This document shows, piece by piece, positions 62,489-64,000 of a stretch of 64,000 nt of DNA. The stretch is from the NCBI GenBank assembly GCA_030447745.1, contig JAUJOH010000001.1:7091-71090 (forward strand), read 5' to 3'. Made by a program: the position numbers and the translations under genes. The stretch is from Chloroflexota bacterium. GTDB lineage: Bacteria; Chloroflexota; Limnocylindria; Limnocylindrales; CSP1-4. The first letter of the stretch is position 1. Each line of letters starts with the position of its first letter. Under the pieces are notes generated by a model. That model was given only the letters and a program-made list of their open reading frames with translations. It searched no databases and was not told the DNA's origin.

Positions 62489-62516
62489 ACCCGTGCTCGC
62501 GCCGCGGTCTGAACCC

Positions 62517-63494
62517 GTGCTGCCGCCGCTGCTCGTCATCGCCGGGCCCACCGCGACCGGCAAGACCGGCCTCTCCGTCCGCATCGCCGAGGCTCTGCGG
62601 GACGAGGGCGTGCCGGCGGAGATCGTGTCGGCCGATTCCCGGCAGGTCTGTCGCGGCCTCGACATCGGGACGGCCAAGGTGTCCGCGGCGGAGCGCGCCT
62701 GGGTGCCCCATCACGGCCTCGACCTGGCAGAACCGGACGAGGCGTACTCCGTCGCGGACTTCGTGGTCCATGCGCGGTCGTGCTCCACGAGGTCGCCGCG
62801 AGCGGCGGGCTCGCGATCCTGGCCGGCGGTACCGGGTTCTACCTTCGGGCCGTCGCCGGGGGCTCGACACCGCGGCCCTGCCCCACGACTCGGGCGTCCG
62901 AGAGCGGATCGAGCGCGAGCTGGAGCAGGGCGGGCTCGGGGCGGCGGCCGGGCGACTTGCGATCGTCGCCCCGCAGCGCGCCGCGCGAACGGACCTGCGC
63001 AACCCACGCCGGGTCGCACGCGCGCTCGAGCTCGCGAGCTCGCGGGCGACGGCCACCGTCGCGCCCGCGGGTACGACGCGCCGGTTGCCTGGCTGGGGCT
63101 CGACCTCGACCCGCGCCACGCACCGGGAGTGGGTCGCGCATCGCGCTTGCGCGCAGTTCGACGCCGGCCTCGTGGAGGAGGCGCGGGCGCTTCGTGAGCC
63201 GGTTCGACCTCGCTGCCGGCGGCGTTCAGCGCGATCGGCTACCGCGAGGCGGGACGTCATCGACGGCCGCCGGACGCTCGAGCAGGCGATCGAGGACGAC
63301 GCCGCTCGGAACGTCGCGTTCGCGAAGCAGTAGCGGACGTGGTTCCGCGCCGAACCCGACATCGCCTGGCTCGACGCCGGGTCGGACACGCTCGCCGAGG
63401 CGGAAGGAGCGGCGCGCCGCCTGCTCGACGCGGCGAGGTCGCCGCGCCGCCGGCGCACGCGCCGGAGCTGCGCGGCAAGCGGCCGGGCGGCTGA
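62517..63494 (+). CDS. miaA: tRNA dimethylallyltransferase (frame-disrupted)
   Basis: The start GTG 62517 gives MLPPLLVIAGPTATGKTGLS with the P-loop; an alternative GTG at 62493 is part of a small tandem duplication. Then ADSRQVCRGLDIGTAKVS and HHGLDLAEPDEAYSVADFV. Frames change at about 62.77, 62.86 and 63.09 kb and again near the end: LHEVAASGGLAILAGGTGFY, RTDLRNPRRVARALE, PVAWLGLDLDPR, then WFRAEPDIAWLD and the terminal PPAHAPELRGKRPGG. All family blocks are present in order. Makes i6A37, the substrate for MiaB. Confidence 0.82.
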
Positions 63495-63509
63495 GCAACG
63501 TCGAGCGGG

Positions 63510-63515
63510 TATCCT
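63510..63515 (+). promoter_or_regulatory. -10 box of hflX
   Basis: TATCCT with 6 bases to ATG 63522; leaderless-type spacing. Confidence 0.35.
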
Positions 63516-63521
63516 CTGGCG

Positions 63522-64000
63522 ATGCCGCGTCACTCATTCATCGAGCTCGAGCCACCCGCCGAGAAAGCATTCCTCGTCGCCTGCGACACCGGCGCGGACG
63601 CCGGCTGGTCCGCGGAGGACTCGCTCGGCGAGGCTGGCCAGCTTGGCCACGACCGCCGGAGCGGAGGTGGTCGGCGCGGAATGGCAGAACCGCCGGCACG
63701 TCGACCCGACCTGGTATGTCGGCAAGGGCAAGGCAAGGAGGAGCTGCTGGCGGCAAAGAACGAGACCGGCTTCGAGGTCCTCGTCGCGGACGACGAGCTG
63801 TCACCCGGCCAGCAGCGCGCTGGAGGAGCTGCTCAAGGTCAAGGTGATCGACCGGAGCCGCCTGATCCTCGACATCTTCGCGCAGCATGCCCAGACCCAC
63901 GAGGGTCGCCTGCAGGTCGAGCTGGCGCAGCTCGAGTACCAGCTGCCCCGCCTGACCCGGCTGTGGACCCACCTGTCGCGCACGGGCAGCGGAATCGGCA
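63522..64000 (+). CDS. hflX: Ribosome-associated GTPase HflX, N-terminal part (frame-disrupted, cut by window end)
   Basis: ATG 63522 begins MPRHSFIELEPPAEKAFLVA. Continuing through frame changes at about 63.63, 63.74 and 63.82 kb gives TAGAEVVGAEWQNRRHVDPT, YVGKGK, ELLAAKNETGFEVLVADDEL, KVKVIDRSRLILDIFAQHAQ and EGRLQVELAQLEYQLPRLTR, the N-terminal domain and linker of HflX. The G domain lies beyond the window. HflX splits stalled ribosomes and binds the 50S subunit. Location after miaA is conserved in many bacteria. Confidence 0.82.
   Translation, partial: MPRHSFIELEPPAEKAFLVACDTGADAGWSAEDSLGEAGQLGHDRRSGGGRRGMAEPPARRPDLVCRQGQGKEELLAAKNETGFEVLVADDELSPGQQRAGGAAQGQGDRPEPPDPRHLRAACPDPRGSPAGRAGAARVPAAPPDPAVDPPVAHGQRNR

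Noticed and set aside
58961..62677. A 1238-codon open frame on the - strand opposite the PHP, TerC and miaB genes
   Set aside because: It is mirrored by well-recognised proteins and has Arg/Asp/Pro-dominated composition with no domain; long antisense frames are expected at this GC content.

Overview
This 64-kb window is high-GC chromosomal DNA from a free-living bacterium, most probably a member of the Chloroflexota (the gene set and order recall Limnocylindria/Ellin6529-type genomes; an actinobacterium-like lineage is the alternative). This rests on the combination of DUF881, DUF951 and DUF2905 proteins, a T-box-controlled thrS, a long-form hisG with a YerC-like (TrpR-superfamily) regulator, an EF-G2-type GTPase, MutS2, RNase Y with a YmdB-like phosphoesterase, and the order yebC-ruvCA-ruvB-tgt-recA-recX-rny-miaB-miaA-hflX. 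It is inferred from protein families, not from a marker gene.

Layout. 1-6.0 kb: the end of an MFS transporter, a VOC protein, a glycosyltransferase, a PhyH-type dioxygenase, a methyltransferase, a PPOX-fold flavoenzyme and a CysS-tail/glycosyltransferase fusion. 6.3-17.1 kb: one tightly overlapped + strand operon (small ORF, oligopeptide-type binding protein, peptidase-MA membrane protease, two DUF881 proteins, DUF951, MFS, GT2, asparaginase, amidohydrolase). 17.2-18.8 kb: two RNA-methyltransferase-like genes on the - strand. 19.0-20.4 kb: a badly frame-disrupted surface protein ending in a perfect terminator.

20.5-25.5 kb: an integrated element of about 5 kb, bounded by a 41-base 5' fragment of tRNA-Val and the complete tRNA-Val(GAC). 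It carries a tyrosine recombinase next to the intact tRNA, small overlapping - strand ORFs, a membrane-anchored coiled-coil protein, a glycerophosphodiesterase, an unknown 234-residue protein and several direct and inverted repeats.

25.5-38.2 kb: translation and repair genes: T-box leader-thrS, infC (apparent AUA start)-rpmI-rplT, pheST, a 3-methyladenine glycosylase gene, mutS2, tyrS. 38.2-45.6 kb: the histidine genes. yerC-like-hisG-hisD-hisC-hisB-hisH-hisF-hisIE run on the - strand with stop/start overlaps; hisA diverges from them across a palindromic operator. 45.7-64 kb: EF-G2, then yebC-ruvC-ruvA, a secreted-protein insertion, ruvB-DUF2905-tgt, recA-recX, rny, YmdB-like phosphoesterase, PHP, TerC, miaB-miaA and the start of hflX.

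Two features colour the whole window. First, reading frames are broken in patches (about 5.7, 14.6-16.1, 19.0-21.2, 25.9-26.5, 56.6-57.4 and 62.8-64 kb), including in normally essential genes, whereas 29.4-56 kb is nearly clean. Many breaks are single missing bases, which points to local consensus errors rather than pseudogenes. Second, many first-of-operon genes have a TANNNT hexamer 6-10 bases before the start codon and no Shine-Dalgarno sequence, suggesting that leaderless transcripts are common. Structured or repeated non-coding DNA lies near 6.05, 27.7-28.2, 33.5 and 55.8-56.1 kb.
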